From contig NZ_CP030038.1 of assembly GCF_015291725.1 (NCBI RefSeq), forward strand, positions 5,755,001 through 5,819,000: DNA of 64,000 bases. Reading direction: 5' to 3'. Made by a program: the position numbers and the translations under genes. Shown here one piece after another: positions 16,125 through 24,872 of this stretch. Source of the stretch: Bradyrhizobium sp. CCBAU 51765. GTDB lineage: Bacteria; Pseudomonadota; Alphaproteobacteria; Rhizobiales; Xanthobacteraceae. Below the pieces are notes generated by a model. The model was not told where the DNA came from and searched no databases. It saw nothing but the letters and a program-made list of their open reading frames with translations. Position 1 is the first letter of the stretch, and each line of letters starts with the position of its first letter.

Positions 16125-17753
16125 ATGAGCGATGTTGCATTCGACCGAGCAATAGCCGATCCCGCACCGATCCAGCCAGCGTCGCGGCCAAATCTCGACA
16201 AGGGCTTCAATCCGCTGACGATGATCCTGTTCTTCGGCATCCTCGCCGCCGGCCTGCTGTTCGTCGCCTACAGTATCTATGTCGACGTCAACGCGACGGG
16301 CGTGCGGGTGACGACCTACCTGCCCTACATCCTCCTGTTCGTCGCGCTCCTGATCGCGCTCGGCTTCGAATTCGTCAACGGCTTCCACGACACCGCCAAT
16401 GCGGTGGCCACGGTCATCTACACCCATTCGCTGCCGGCAGAAGTGGCGGTGATGTGGTCTGGCTTCTTCAACTTCCTCGGCGTGCTCCTATCCTCCGGCG
16501 CGGTCGCCTTCGGCATCGTCTCGCTGCTGCCGGTCGAGCTGATCCTCCAGGTCGGCTCCAGCGCCGGCTTCGCCATGGTGTTCGCGCTGCTGATCGCCGC
16601 GATCCTGTGGAATCTCGGCACCTGGTTCTTCGGCCTGCCCGCCTCCTCCTCGCACACGCTGATCGGCTCGATCATCGGCGTCGGCGTCGCCAATGCCGTG
16701 ATGCGCGGCCGCGACGGCACCTCGGGCGTGGACTGGAGCAAGGCGACCGAGATCGGCTATGCGCTGCTGCTGTCGCCGCTATTCGGTTTCATCTGCGCCG
16801 CCGTGCTGTTGCTGCTGCTCAAGTTCATCGTGCGCAATCCGGCCCTCTATGCCGCCCCCGAGGGCAACAAGCCGCCGCCGCTCTGGATTCGCGGCCTGCT
16901 GATCGCAACCTGCACCGGCGTCAGCTTCGCGCACGGCTCGAACGACGGCCAGAAGGGCATGGGCCTGATCATGCTGATCCTGATCGGCACCGTGCCGACG
17001 GCCTACGCGCTCAACCGCGCATTGCCGGAATCCCAGGTCGTCCAGTTCCAGAAGACCTCGGATGCCGCCGCCCAGGTGATCTCCGCGAAGGGCGCCGGAC
17101 ACAGCGTCATCGGCGATCCCCGTCCGGCCGTGACGCAGTACATCACGTTGCGTCACATCAATGAGGGCACCTATCCCTCGCTCTCCGTGCTGGTGAAGGA
17201 TGTCGGCGACCAGGTCGCCAAATACGGCACGCTGAACAAGGTGCCGGCGGAGGCCGTCGGCAACACCCGCAACGACATGTACATGATCTCGGAAGCGATC
17301 CGGTTCCTGATGAAGGACAAGGAAAACGATCTCAACAGGGAAGAGATCGCGACCTTGAATGCCTACAAGGGCTCGCTCGACGCCGCCACGAAGTTCATCC
17401 CGAACTGGGTGAAGATCGCGGTCGCCATCGCACTCGGCCTCGGCACCATGATCGGCTGGAAGCGCATCGTGATCACGGTCGGCGAGAAGATCGGCAAGTC
17501 CCATCTCACCTACGCGCAAGGCACTTCGGCCGAACTCGTGGCCGCCGCCACGATCGGCGCCGCCGACGTGTTCGGCCTGCCGGTCTCGACCACGCACGTG
17601 CTGTCGTCGGGCGTCGCCGGCACCATGGCAGCGAACGGTTCAGGCCTGCAATGGTCGACGATCCGCAACCTGCTGATGGCCTGGGTGCTGACGCTGCCCT
17701 GCGCGATCATGCTGTCGGCCACGCTCTATGTGATCTTCTCGCGGATGTTCTGA
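16125..17753 (+). CDS. Inorganic phosphate transporter, PiT family
   Basis: Integral membrane proton(or cation)-coupled phosphate permease of 542 residues. The duplicated PHO-4 signature is visible: GFEFVNGFHDTANAVATVIYT in the first half and VSFAHGSNDGQKGMGLIMLI plus FGLPVSTTHVLSSGVAGTM in the second. An N-terminal cytosolic extension of about 25 residues and a long hydrophilic loop (about residues 310-430) separate the halves, as in long PiT proteins of rhizobia. The ATG at 16125 is chosen for AAGGGG nine bases upstream. No phoU-like partner gene is adjacent. In rhizobia Pit is the low-affinity system, repressed under phosphate starvation; no Pho box was identified here. Confidence 0.94.
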   Translation: MSDVAFDRAIADPAPIQPASRPNLDKGFNPLTMILFFGILAAGLLFVAYSIYVDVNATGVRVTTYLPYILLFVALLIALGFEFVNGFHDTANAVATVIYTHSLPAEVAVMWSGFFNFLGVLLSSGAVAFGIVSLLPVELILQVGSSAGFAMVFALLIAAILWNLGTWFFGLPASSSHTLIGSIIGVGVANAVMRGRDGTSGVDWSKATEIGYALLLSPLFGFICAAVLLLLLKFIVRNPALYAAPEGNKPPPLWIRGLLIATCTGVSFAHGSNDGQKGMGLIMLILIGTVPTAYALNRALPESQVVQFQKTSDAAAQVISAKGAGHSVIGDPRPAVTQYITLRHINEGTYPSLSVLVKDVGDQVAKYGTLNKVPAEAVGNTRNDMYMISEAIRFLMKDKENDLNREEIATLNAYKGSLDAATKFIPNWVKIAVAIALGLGTMIGWKRIVITVGEKIGKSHLTYAQGTSAELVAAATIGAADVFGLPVSTTHVLSSGVAGTMAANGSGLQWSTIRNLLMAWVLTLPCAIMLSATLYVIFSRMF

Positions 17754-17766
17754 AGGTGCCGCCTCT

Positions 17767-17794
17767 CCCTCTCCCCATTCTTGCGGGGAGAGGG
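17767..17794. other. Inverted repeat (CCCTCTCCCC/GGGGAGAGGG) after the PiT gene
   Basis: Ten-base perfect stem with an eight-base loop, beginning 13 bases after the PiT stop. It could be a transcriptional stop or mRNA 3' stabiliser, but no T-run follows. It also resembles a reduced copy of the CTCTCCC repeat family. Confidence 0.5.
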
Positions 17795-17822
17795 CAATTG
17801 CTTTTGAACATTCAGCAGACGC

Positions 17823-17908
17823 CGTCATGCCCGGGCTTGTCCCGCGCATCCACGTTCTTTGTGCTGCGTGGAAAGGCGTGGATGGCCGGGACAAGCCCGG
17901 CCATGACG
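17823..17908. repeat. Dispersed palindromic element (CGTCATGGCCGGGCTTGTCCC type)
   Basis: Large imperfect palindrome of 86 bases. Left arm CGTCATGCCCGGGCTTGTCC and right arm GGACAAGCCCGGCCATGACG are separated by a short spacer containing CCACG/CGTGG. It lies between the convergent PiT and amidohydrolase genes. A half copy is present at 19250. Confidence 0.8.
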
Positions 17909-17981
17909 CTGTGGGTACCGTCGGTGCCCCCAAGCCCAAACCTCATACGCGATTGCCCTTCTGCAAGCGGGGCGAGGTGAA

Positions 17982-19154
17982 CTAAGACGCCGCGAGCTGC
18001 TCCTCGACCAGCTTCACCCAATAGGACGTGCCGTAGACGATCGCCTCGTCGTTGAAATTATAGGCGGGGTGATGCAAGCCGGCGCTGTCGCCGTTGCCGC
18101 AGAAAATGAAGGCACCGGGCCGCGCTTCCAGCATATAGGCGAAATCCTCGCCGCCCATCAGCGGGGCCATGTCGTGCACATTGGCTTCTCCCGCGACCTG
18201 CTCGGCGATGCGCCGCGCCACTTCAGTCTCAGCCGCGTGATTGTTCACCACGGGATAATTGCGCTTGTAGCGCAGGTCGATCTTGGCGCCGGTGATCTGC
18301 GCCACGCCTGCCACAACTTCACGCACGCGCTTCTCGACCAGCTTGCGCACCTCCGGCGACAGGGTGCGGATGGTGCCTCTCAGCGTCGCGGTCTGCGGAA
18401 TGACGTTGCGGGCGTTGCCGGCGTGGAATTCGCAGATCGAGATCACGGCCGACTCAAGCGGGTCGACGCTGCGCGCGACGATCGACTGCAGTGCCGTGAT
18501 CACCTGCGCACCGACCAGCACGGAATCGACGCATTTGTGCGGGCGCGCGGCGTGGCCGCCGACGCCCTCGATCATGATATCGACTTCGTCCGTCGCCGCC
18601 ATGATCGGACCCGGCCGGATCGCGAACGAGCCGACAGGGATGCCCGGGCCGTTGTGCATGCCGTAGACCTGGTCGATGCCGAAGCGCTCCATCAGGCCGT
18701 CCTTGACCATGGCCGCGCCGCCGGCGCCGCCCTCCTCGGCGGGCTGGAAGATCACCACGGCATCGCCGGCAAAATTGCGGGTCTCGGCGAGATAGCGGGC
18801 GGCCCCCAGCAGCATCGCAGTATGGCCGTCATGACCGCAGGCGTGCATCTTGCCGGGGATCTTGGAGGCGTAAGGCAGATTGGTCTGCTCCTCGACCGGC
18901 AGCGCGTCCATGTCGGCACGCATGCCGATCACCTTGGGCCCCTCGCCGGCCGGCTTGTTGCCTTTGATCACCCCGACCACGCCGGTCTGGCCGAGACCGG
19001 TCACGACCTCATCGCAGCCGAACTCCCGCAGCCGGTCCGCGACGAATGCTGCGGTGCGGTGGACGTCGTACAGCAGCTCGGGGTGCTCATGGATGTCCCG
19101 CCGCCAGGCCTGGATGTCGGGCTGAAGGTCGGCGACGCGGTTCACGATAGGCAT
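17982..19154 (-). CDS. M20 family amidohydrolase (hippurate hydrolase / N-acyl-amino-acid hydrolase-like)
   Basis: Zinc-dependent amidohydrolase of 390 residues, cytosolic. M20D features are in order: MHACGHDGHTAMLLGAAR (metal-binding His/Asp), IFQPAEEGGAGGAAMVKDG (catalytic Glu and metal ligand), the dimerisation domain (DEVDIMIEGVGGHAARPH), and a C-terminal PLMGGEDFAYMLE. Such enzymes remove acyl groups from amino acids (hippurate, N-acetyl or IAA-amino acid conjugates); the exact substrate cannot be read. The ATG at 19154 is used; the only longer in-frame start is a TTG four codons up. It stands alone between repeat-filled gaps. Confidence 0.9.
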   Translation of the reverse strand: MPIVNRVADLQPDIQAWRRDIHEHPELLYDVHRTAAFVADRLREFGCDEVVTGLGQTGVVGVIKGNKPAGEGPKVIGMRADMDALPVEEQTNLPYASKIPGKMHACGHDGHTAMLLGAARYLAETRNFAGDAVVIFQPAEEGGAGGAAMVKDGLMERFGIDQVYGMHNGPGIPVGSFAIRPGPIMAATDEVDIMIEGVGGHAARPHKCVDSVLVGAQVITALQSIVARSVDPLESAVISICEFHAGNARNVIPQTATLRGTIRTLSPEVRKLVEKRVREVVAGVAQITGAKIDLRYKRNYPVVNNHAAETEVARRIAEQVAGEANVHDMAPLMGGEDFAYMLEARPGAFIFCGNGDSAGLHHPAYNFNDEAIVYGTSYWVKLVEEQLAAS

Positions 19155-19249
19155 GGAAGGTCCCAAGCTTTGTTAGCAATAGAGGACTGTCTACCATGCA
19201 AGCGCTGGTCCACCCAACCGGCGGAGGGTCCAGGGTAGCTCTGTTCTCT

Positions 19250-19274
19250 CGTCATGGCCGGGCTTGTCCCGATC
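19250..19274. repeat. Half copy of the CGTCATGGCCGGGCTTGTCCC palindrome
   Basis: Twenty-five bases matching the left arm of the element at 17823-17908, without a right arm. It lies in the gap upstream of the GMC oxidoreductase gene and looks like a decayed or truncated copy. Confidence 0.6.
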
Positions 19275-19328
19275 CGCTGCGTCTGCCTATTAGACGGAAC
19301 GCAAAGTGACCATCCGGGTGGAAGCAGA

Positions 19329-20948
19329 ATGCCAAGGCGGCTCGAAGGTGAGTTTGACTACATTGTCGTCGGAGTCGGCACGGCCGGCTGCATCGTCGCC
19401 AACCGGCTGTCGGCCGATCGCAACAACCGCGTCCTCATCCTGGAAGCCGGCGGCGACGACAATTGGATCTGGTTCCACATCCCGGTCGGCTATCTCTTCG
19501 CAATCGGCAATCCCCGCTCGGACTGGATGTTCAAGACCGAGGCGGAGCCCGGCCTGAACGGCCGTTCGCTCGCCTATCCCCGCGGCAAGGTGATCGGCGG
19601 CTGCTCGGCGATCAACGCCATGATCTCGATGCGCGGACAGGCCGCCGACTACGATCATTGGCGCCAGCTTGGGCTGACCGGCTGGGGCTATGACGACGTG
19701 CTGCCGCTGTTCAAGCGGCTGGAGGATCACTTCCTCGGCGCCAGCGAGCATCACGGCGCTGGCGGCGGGTGGCGCATCGAGGCCCCGCGGCTGTCCTGGG
19801 CCGTTCTCGATGCCGTCGGCGATGCCGCCGAGGAGATGGGCATCAGGCGCATCCCGGATTTCAACACCGGCGACAACGAAGGCACGAGCTATTTCCACGT
19901 CAACCAGAAGCGCGGCCGGCGCTGGTCGTCGGCGCGCGGCTTCCTCAAGCCCGCACTGAACCGCCCCAATCTGCGGCTCGAGAAGCATGTGCTGGTCGAT
20001 CGCCTCGTCATCGAGCAAGGCCGCGCCGTCGGCGTCCGCTTCATCCAGAACGGCGAGATCGTCGAGGCGCGTGCGAAACGCGAGGTCATCCTCTCGGCAG
20101 GCGCGATCGGCTCGGTGCAGGTGCTGCATCGCTCCGGCATTGGACCCGCCGACTGGCTGTCCCCGCTCGGCATCGACATTGTCATGGACAAGCCGGGTGT
20201 GGGGCGCAATCTCCAGGACCACCTCCAGCAGCGCGCGATCTACCGGGTCGAGGGCGTCCGCACGCTGAACGAGACCTATTACAACCTCTTCCGCCGCGGC
20301 CTGATGGGTCTCGACTACGCCTTCCGCCGCCGCGGTCCTCTGACCATGGCGCCGTCGCAGCTCGGCATCTTCACGCGCTCGGACGCGACGCGCGCCCGCG
20401 CCAACATCCAGTTTCACGTGCAGCCGCTGTCGCTCGACAAGTTCGGCGATCCCCTGCACCGCTTTCCCGCCATCACCGTCAGCGCCTGCAATCTGCAGCC
20501 GACCTCTCGCGGCACCGTTCGCTTGCGCGCGGCGACACCTGATGAGAAGCCGATCATCGCGCCGAACTACCTGTCGACCGACGACGACCGCCAGGTCGCC
20601 GCCGACGCCATCCGCACCACGCGCCGCCTGATGCAGCAGAAGGCGCTGGCCAAATATCGTCCAAGCGAATATCTGCCCGGGCCCACCGTCGGCGATGACG
20701 ACGCCTCGCTCGCGAAAGCCGCCGGCGACATCGGCACCACTATCTTCCATCCGGTCGGCACGGCGAAGATGGGAACGGCAAACGATCCGATGGCGGTGGT
20801 GGACGAGCGGTTGCGCTTCTACGGCCTCTCGGGCTTACGCATCGTCGATGCCTCGATCATGCCGACCATCACGTCCGGAAACACCAACACACCGACGGCG
20901 ATGATCGCGGAGAAAGGCGCCACGATGATCCTGGAGGATGCGAAGTAG
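19329..20948 (+). CDS. GMC family FAD-dependent alcohol/choline dehydrogenase-like oxidoreductase
   Basis: 539-residue flavoprotein of the glucose-methanol-choline family. The N-terminal FAD-binding fold is clear (FDYIVVGVGTAGCIVANRL, followed by LILEAGG), as is the second GMC signature (GAIGSVQVLHRSGIGP). The C-terminal catalytic region has IFHPVGTAKMG and NTNTPTAMIAEKG, giving the expected His and Asn pair. Start ATG 19329 follows GGAAGC; upstream in-frame sequence runs into a repeat. The alpha/beta hydrolase gene follows after 12 bases, so they are probably co-transcribed. It is similar to BetA-like enzymes, but without betaine genes nearby the alcohol substrate is unknown. Confidence 0.92.
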   Translation: MPRRLEGEFDYIVVGVGTAGCIVANRLSADRNNRVLILEAGGDDNWIWFHIPVGYLFAIGNPRSDWMFKTEAEPGLNGRSLAYPRGKVIGGCSAINAMISMRGQAADYDHWRQLGLTGWGYDDVLPLFKRLEDHFLGASEHHGAGGGWRIEAPRLSWAVLDAVGDAAEEMGIRRIPDFNTGDNEGTSYFHVNQKRGRRWSSARGFLKPALNRPNLRLEKHVLVDRLVIEQGRAVGVRFIQNGEIVEARAKREVILSAGAIGSVQVLHRSGIGPADWLSPLGIDIVMDKPGVGRNLQDHLQQRAIYRVEGVRTLNETYYNLFRRGLMGLDYAFRRRGPLTMAPSQLGIFTRSDATRARANIQFHVQPLSLDKFGDPLHRFPAITVSACNLQPTSRGTVRLRAATPDEKPIIAPNYLSTDDDRQVAADAIRTTRRLMQQKALAKYRPSEYLPGPTVGDDDASLAKAAGDIGTTIFHPVGTAKMGTANDPMAVVDERLRFYGLSGLRIVDASIMPTITSGNTNTPTAMIAEKGATMILEDAK

Positions 20949-20960
20949 CATCCGATCACC

Positions 20961-21839
20961 ATGATCAGTCAGCGCTTTTCAATCGGCCCCACTGATGCAC
21001 AAATCGCCATGTTGCAATGGGGCGAGAGCGGGAAGCCGCCCGCTCTCCTCGTGCACGGCACCGGTTTCGTCGCCGACGTCTGGGACGAGGTCGCGCGCGA
21101 GCTTGCATCGACCTACACGGTCTATGCGCTCGACCGCCGCGGCCATGGCGCGAGCCACAAGCCCCGCGCCTATCATTTCCTCGACTTTGCCGGCGACATC
21201 TGTCGGGTGATCGACGCGTTGAAGCTGCGCAACGTCTACGGCATTGGCCACAGCGCGGGCGCGACCGATCTGCTGCTTGCGGCAAAGCTGTTGCCCGAAT
21301 GTTTCACGCGGCTGTTCGTGATGGAGCCGACCATCATGGACCCGCGCGCGGCGCTCTCGGGCGGATTGGACGAAGACTCCCTGGCCCGCGTGCAAGGTGC
21401 GTTGCGCCGTCAGGCCGAATTCGACAACTCCGATGCCGTCTTCAACCGCTACCGCGCAGCGCCGGCATTTGCGGATTGGACCGACACCTCGCTTCGGGCC
21501 TATGTGCGACACGGCTTCGTGACACTCGACGATGGCAGGGTCCGGCTCTGCTGCATGCCGGAGATCGAGTCGGCAATGCTCCGCCCGATCTATGAGGCGA
21601 TGGCGCAGGTCTACGTTGGCGATGCCCGCGGCAATCCGTTCGGCTCGCTCGCTGAGATCGATTGCCCGGTACGCGTCACGACTGCCGCGAAGTCAGGGCC
21701 GATCTACCGGGAGATGGCGCGACGCGCGGTGTCGCTCATTCCGCGCGCCAGTACGCTGGTCTTTGAAGGCGCCGGACACTGCGTGGCACAGGAAGTGCCC
21801 GCGGCCGTGGTGGAAGCGGTCCGAGAGTTCGCAAGATAG
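20961..21839 (+). CDS. Alpha/beta hydrolase (serine nucleophile)
   Basis: 292-residue alpha/beta-hydrolase fold enzyme. The oxyanion segment LLVHGTGFVADVWD starts near residue 29, the nucleophile elbow GHSAG places Ser at about 98, and a His lies in FEGAGHCVAQE at about 273. The lid region is longer than in small esterases. It follows the GMC dehydrogenase by 12 bases on the same strand, which suggests a shared catabolic role such as ester or lactone cleavage; that is inference. No signal peptide is seen, so the protein is expected in the cytosol. Confidence 0.88.
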   Translation: MISQRFSIGPTDAQIAMLQWGESGKPPALLVHGTGFVADVWDEVARELASTYTVYALDRRGHGASHKPRAYHFLDFAGDICRVIDALKLRNVYGIGHSAGATDLLLAAKLLPECFTRLFVMEPTIMDPRAALSGGLDEDSLARVQGALRRQAEFDNSDAVFNRYRAAPAFADWTDTSLRAYVRHGFVTLDDGRVRLCCMPEIESAMLRPIYEAMAQVYVGDARGNPFGSLAEIDCPVRVTTAAKSGPIYREMARRAVSLIPRASTLVFEGAGHCVAQEVPAAVVEAVREFAR

Positions 21840-22069
21840 GTCTCGTGCCCCAGACGTCGCGCAGCGTGAAACGATGCGCTGCTGAGCCGGGGCCCACCTC
21901 ACCGCGTGCCGTATCGCGTCTGGGGTCTCGGCTCTTGCGCAGCAGGCGTTGCAGCGCGTCCGGGACACGAGATACCTCCTCACGAAATCGTCATCGCATC
22001 CGGGAATAAGCCTCCCCCATCCCCGATCACCTCCCCGAAGCCCAATTCCGGGCGACGTGGAGAGGCGCG

Positions 22070-23014
22070 ATGAGCGGACAGGATCACGGGGATGACGGCG
22101 TCAGCCGCCGCAAGGTGCTGGAGTGCATGACCTGGGCCGGCACCGGGGTGCTCTGGACCGTCACGGGCGGCGTGCCGCGCTCGCTCGGCATCATCGATTC
22201 CGCTGAGGCCGCAACCGCGGCTGCGCCGGGCATGACCTTCCTCCAGATCAGCGACAGCCATGTCGGCTTCGACAAGCCGGCCAATCCCAACGCGCTCGGC
22301 ACGCTGGAGGAAGCGGTCGGCAAGATCAACGCGATGCCGGCCAAGCCGTCCTTCATGATCCACACCGGCGACATCACGCATCTGTCGAAGGCCGCCGAGT
22401 TCGACAATGCCGAGAGGATCATCTCGCAGACCAAGCTCGACGTGCACTACGTGCCCGGCGAACACGATTTCATCGACGAAGAGGTAAAGCTCTATCGCGA
22501 ACGCTACGGCCGCGGCACCAAGGGTCACGGCTGGTATTCCTTCGACGCCGGCGGCGTGCATTTCGTCGGCCTCGTCAACGTCGTCGATCTCAACGCCGGC
22601 GGCCTCGGCAATCTCGGCGCCGAGCAGCTTGCCTGGCTGGAGGACGATCTGCGCGGTAAGTCGAAATCGACGCCGATCGTGTTGTTCGCGCACATCCCGC
22701 TGTGGACGGTCTACCCGCAATGGGGCTGGGGCACCGAGGATGGCGGCCGCGCGCTGGAATACGTCAAGGGTTTTGGCTCGGTCACCGTGCTGAACGGGCA
22801 CATCCACCAGGTGATGCAGAAGGTCGAGGGCAACATCACCTTCCACACCGCGCGCTCGACCGCCTTCCCGCAGCCGGCGCCGGGAGCGGCTCCCTCGCCC
22901 GGGCCGATGAAGGTCGAGGATACAAAACTGCGCTCCATGCTCGGCGTCGCCAGCATCAACTTCAAGCAGAACGAGCAGCGACTCGCGATCATCGACACGC
23001 CGCTCCAGGGTTGA
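22070..23014 (+). CDS. Tat-exported metallophosphoesterase
   Basis: 314-residue calcineurin-like phosphoesterase with a twin-arginine signal (SRRKVLECMTWAGTGVLW) at residues 12-29, so it probably acts in the periplasm. Binuclear metal motifs are in order: LQISDSHVG, IHTGDITH, PGEHD (replacing the usual GNHD), VLFAHIPLW and NGHIHQV. It is the first gene of a same-strand run with a cupredoxin, an ECF sigma factor and an anti-sigma factor, with gaps of 25 bases or overlaps. The Glu for Asn change in the GNHD motif is seen in some subfamilies and need not abolish activity. The substrate is unknown. Confidence 0.9.
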   Translation: MSGQDHGDDGVSRRKVLECMTWAGTGVLWTVTGGVPRSLGIIDSAEAATAAAPGMTFLQISDSHVGFDKPANPNALGTLEEAVGKINAMPAKPSFMIHTGDITHLSKAAEFDNAERIISQTKLDVHYVPGEHDFIDEEVKLYRERYGRGTKGHGWYSFDAGGVHFVGLVNVVDLNAGGLGNLGAEQLAWLEDDLRGKSKSTPIVLFAHIPLWTVYPQWGWGTEDGGRALEYVKGFGSVTVLNGHIHQVMQKVEGNITFHTARSTAFPQPAPGAAPSPGPMKVEDTKLRSMLGVASINFKQNEQRLAIIDTPLQG

Positions 23015-23039
23015 ATCCAAGATTGAACGGACGCTGACA

Positions 23040-23363
23040 ATGAAGATGCTCAATCGCCGCGACTTCGGCCTCGCCGTGACCGCGGCCATCCTGTCGCCCG
23101 TAACTACGGCCCGTGCCGACGACATGGACGTGCATATCGACAATTTCGTCTTCCAGCCGGCCGAGCTCAAGATCAGGACCGGCACCACCGTGACTTGGAC
23201 CAACCGGGACGACATTCCCCACACCGTAGTCTCGGTCGGCAAGTTCAGATCCAAGACCTTGGACACCAACGACAAATTCTCGTTCACCTTCACCGATGCG
23301 GGCGACTACAAGTACTTTTGTTCGCTGCACCCGCACATGACGGGGATGATCAAGGTTGAGTAA
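23040..23363 (+). CDS. Cupredoxin (amicyanin/pseudoazurin-like blue copper protein)
   Basis: 107-residue periplasmic copper protein. The N-terminus (NRRDFGLAVTAAILSP...TARA) is a Tat-like signal with a cleavage site near residue 26. The mature domain has type 1 copper ligands: H61 in IPHTV and the CSLHPHM loop giving C94, H97 and M100, the same spacing as amicyanin. It would carry electrons or sequester copper. It lies 25 bases after the metallophosphoesterase and overlaps the region upstream of the ECF sigma gene, so it belongs to the same transcript. Copper or oxidative stress may be the inducing signal; this is inference. Confidence 0.92.
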   Translation: MKMLNRRDFGLAVTAAILSPVTTARADDMDVHIDNFVFQPAELKIRTGTTVTWTNRDDIPHTVVSVGKFRSKTLDTNDKFSFTFTDAGDYKYFCSLHPHMTGMIKVE

Positions 23364-23472
23364 CGTCTCCAACCAAGGCATCAACGTCCTGCCCGGCCGG
23401 TGGTCCCACGCCGGCCGGGCACGCGCGCCTTCGATCATGACGAAAGAAGAAACAGAGGCAAGGCGAGGAGCG

Positions 23473-24021
23473 ATGCCCGCCACCGACGATGTGCAGAAGG
23501 CACAGCGCTTCCGCGAGGCCGCGCTGCCCTATCTCGACGACGTCTACACGCTCGCACGCTACCTGCTGCGCGATGCCTCCGACGCCGAGGACGCGGTGCA
23601 GGAGTGCTATCTGCGCGCGCTGAAGCATTTCGACAGCTATCGCGGCCCGGCGATGAAGCCCTGGTTGTTCGCGATCCTGCGCAACGTCTGCAACGCCGAA
23701 TATGCGCGGCGCGCGCATAGACCGAGCGCGATCGAGGATACGCCCGGCGCCGCCGAGCAGACGCCGCTATGGCAGGAAAGCGAGGTGAGCCCTGAAACCG
23801 AAGTGCTGCGCAGCCGCGATGCCGGCGCGATCCGCAAGCTGATCGACGCGCTCGCCGAACCGTTCAAGGAAACATTCGTGCTGCGGGAGATCAACAACCT
23901 GTCCTATCGTGAGATCGCCGAGGCCGTCGGCGTCCCCGTCGGCACCGTGATGTCCCGCCTCGCCCGCGCCCGCGCCATGCTGCGCGCGGCCTGGACGGCG
24001 GAAGAGGAGCAAGCGAAATGA
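23473..24021 (+). CDS. ECF-type RNA polymerase sigma factor
   Basis: 182-residue sigma-70 family regulator with only regions 2 and 4. Region 2 is YLDDVYTLARYLLRDASDAEDAVQECYLRALKHF. Region 4 is LREINNLSYREIAEAVGVPVGTVMSRLARARAMLR with a clear helix-turn-helix. The ATG at 23473 follows a GAGGAG sequence at short spacing; an ATG at 23437 is also possible and would add 12 charged residues. Its stop overlaps the anti-sigma start by four bases (ATGA). It probably drives its own operon (metallophosphoesterase-cupredoxin-sigma-anti-sigma), as ECF factors commonly do. Confidence 0.93.
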   Translation: MPATDDVQKAQRFREAALPYLDDVYTLARYLLRDASDAEDAVQECYLRALKHFDSYRGPAMKPWLFAILRNVCNAEYARRAHRPSAIEDTPGAAEQTPLWQESEVSPETEVLRSRDAGAIRKLIDALAEPFKETFVLREINNLSYREIAEAVGVPVGTVMSRLARARAMLRAAWTAEEEQAK

Positions 24022-24785
24022 CCTGCGACGAAGCAAGGATCCTGCTTCACGCGCTGCTCGACAACGAGCTCGATGCCGGACACGCGCGCGAGGTCGAAGC
24101 ACATATCGCAAGCTGCTCGGACTGCACCGCCGAGTTTGCCGCCCAGCGCGAGATGCAGCGCGTGCTCGCAGACACCAATCTGCGCTACACCGCGCCGGCA
24201 AGCCTGCGTGCTCGCATCGAAACCTCGCTGCCGCAGGCGCAGCACCAGCAGCCGACGCGCCGCTCCGTGCTGCGCGGCTTTGCGATGGGCTCGGCAGTCT
24301 CTGCGCTCGCCGCCTCCGGCGTGGTCGCCGTGGTGCTGCGCCAGGACGACCAGCAACGCATCCTGTCGGAGGTCGTCTCCGCGCATCTGCGCTCGCTCCA
24401 GGCCGGCCACCTCACCGACGTGGTCTCGACCGACCAGCATACCGTGAAGCCTTGGTTCAACGGCAAGCTCGACGTCGCCCCGCCGGTGATCGATCTCACC
24501 GCGCAAGGTTTTACGCTGGTCGGCGGCCGGCTCGACTATATCGACGCCCGCGCCATCGGCGCCGTCGTCTACAAGCGCCGGCAGCACGTGATCAATTTGT
24601 TCGTGTCGCAAACCTCGAGCACCGAGCACCGGCCGCCGAAGACCCAGACCATGCAGGGCTTCAACTGCCGCCGCTGGGGCGACCGCGGCCTGAACTTCTG
24701 GGCAGTCAGCGATATCGGCGCCGACGAGCTCGCCGAATTCGTCGACAAGCTCGAGGCGGCGATGAAGGCGAATGTGGAGGGGTAG
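24018..24785 (+). CDS. Membrane-bound zinc-type anti-sigma factor
   Basis: 255-residue negative regulator of the preceding ECF sigma factor. The N-terminal zinc-binding anti-sigma motif HIASCSDC gives H29, C33 and C36. A single hydrophobic segment at about residues 88-108 (GFAMGSAVSALAASGVVAVVL) places the C-terminal half in the periplasm, where it may sense a signal. The ATGA overlap with the sigma gene means strict co-translation, which is usual for sigma/anti-sigma pairs. The sensory domain has no recognised ligand motif. Confidence 0.9.
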   Translation: MTCDEARILLHALLDNELDAGHAREVEAHIASCSDCTAEFAAQREMQRVLADTNLRYTAPASLRARIETSLPQAQHQQPTRRSVLRGFAMGSAVSALAASGVVAVVLRQDDQQRILSEVVSAHLRSLQAGHLTDVVSTDQHTVKPWFNGKLDVAPPVIDLTAQGFTLVGGRLDYIDARAIGAVVYKRRQHVINLFVSQTSSTEHRPPKTQTMQGFNCRRWGDRGLNFWAVSDIGADELAEFVDKLEAAMKANVEG

Positions 24786-24795
24786 GAGGCTCAGT

Positions 24796-24828
24796 CGTCA
24801 TTGCGAGCGAAGCTAAGCAATCCAGACC
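24796..24828. repeat. Truncated copy of the CGTCATTGCGAG repeat
   Basis: CGTCATTGCGAGCGAAGC followed by AAGCAATCCAGACC matches the left half of the element at 6151-6273. Only a weak GATTGCT remnant of the right half follows. It lies between the convergent anti-sigma and hpnO genes. Confidence 0.6.
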
Positions 24829-24872
24829 ATCCCCGCAGCGGGACACTGTGATTGCTGAGACCGGTCGCAAAC

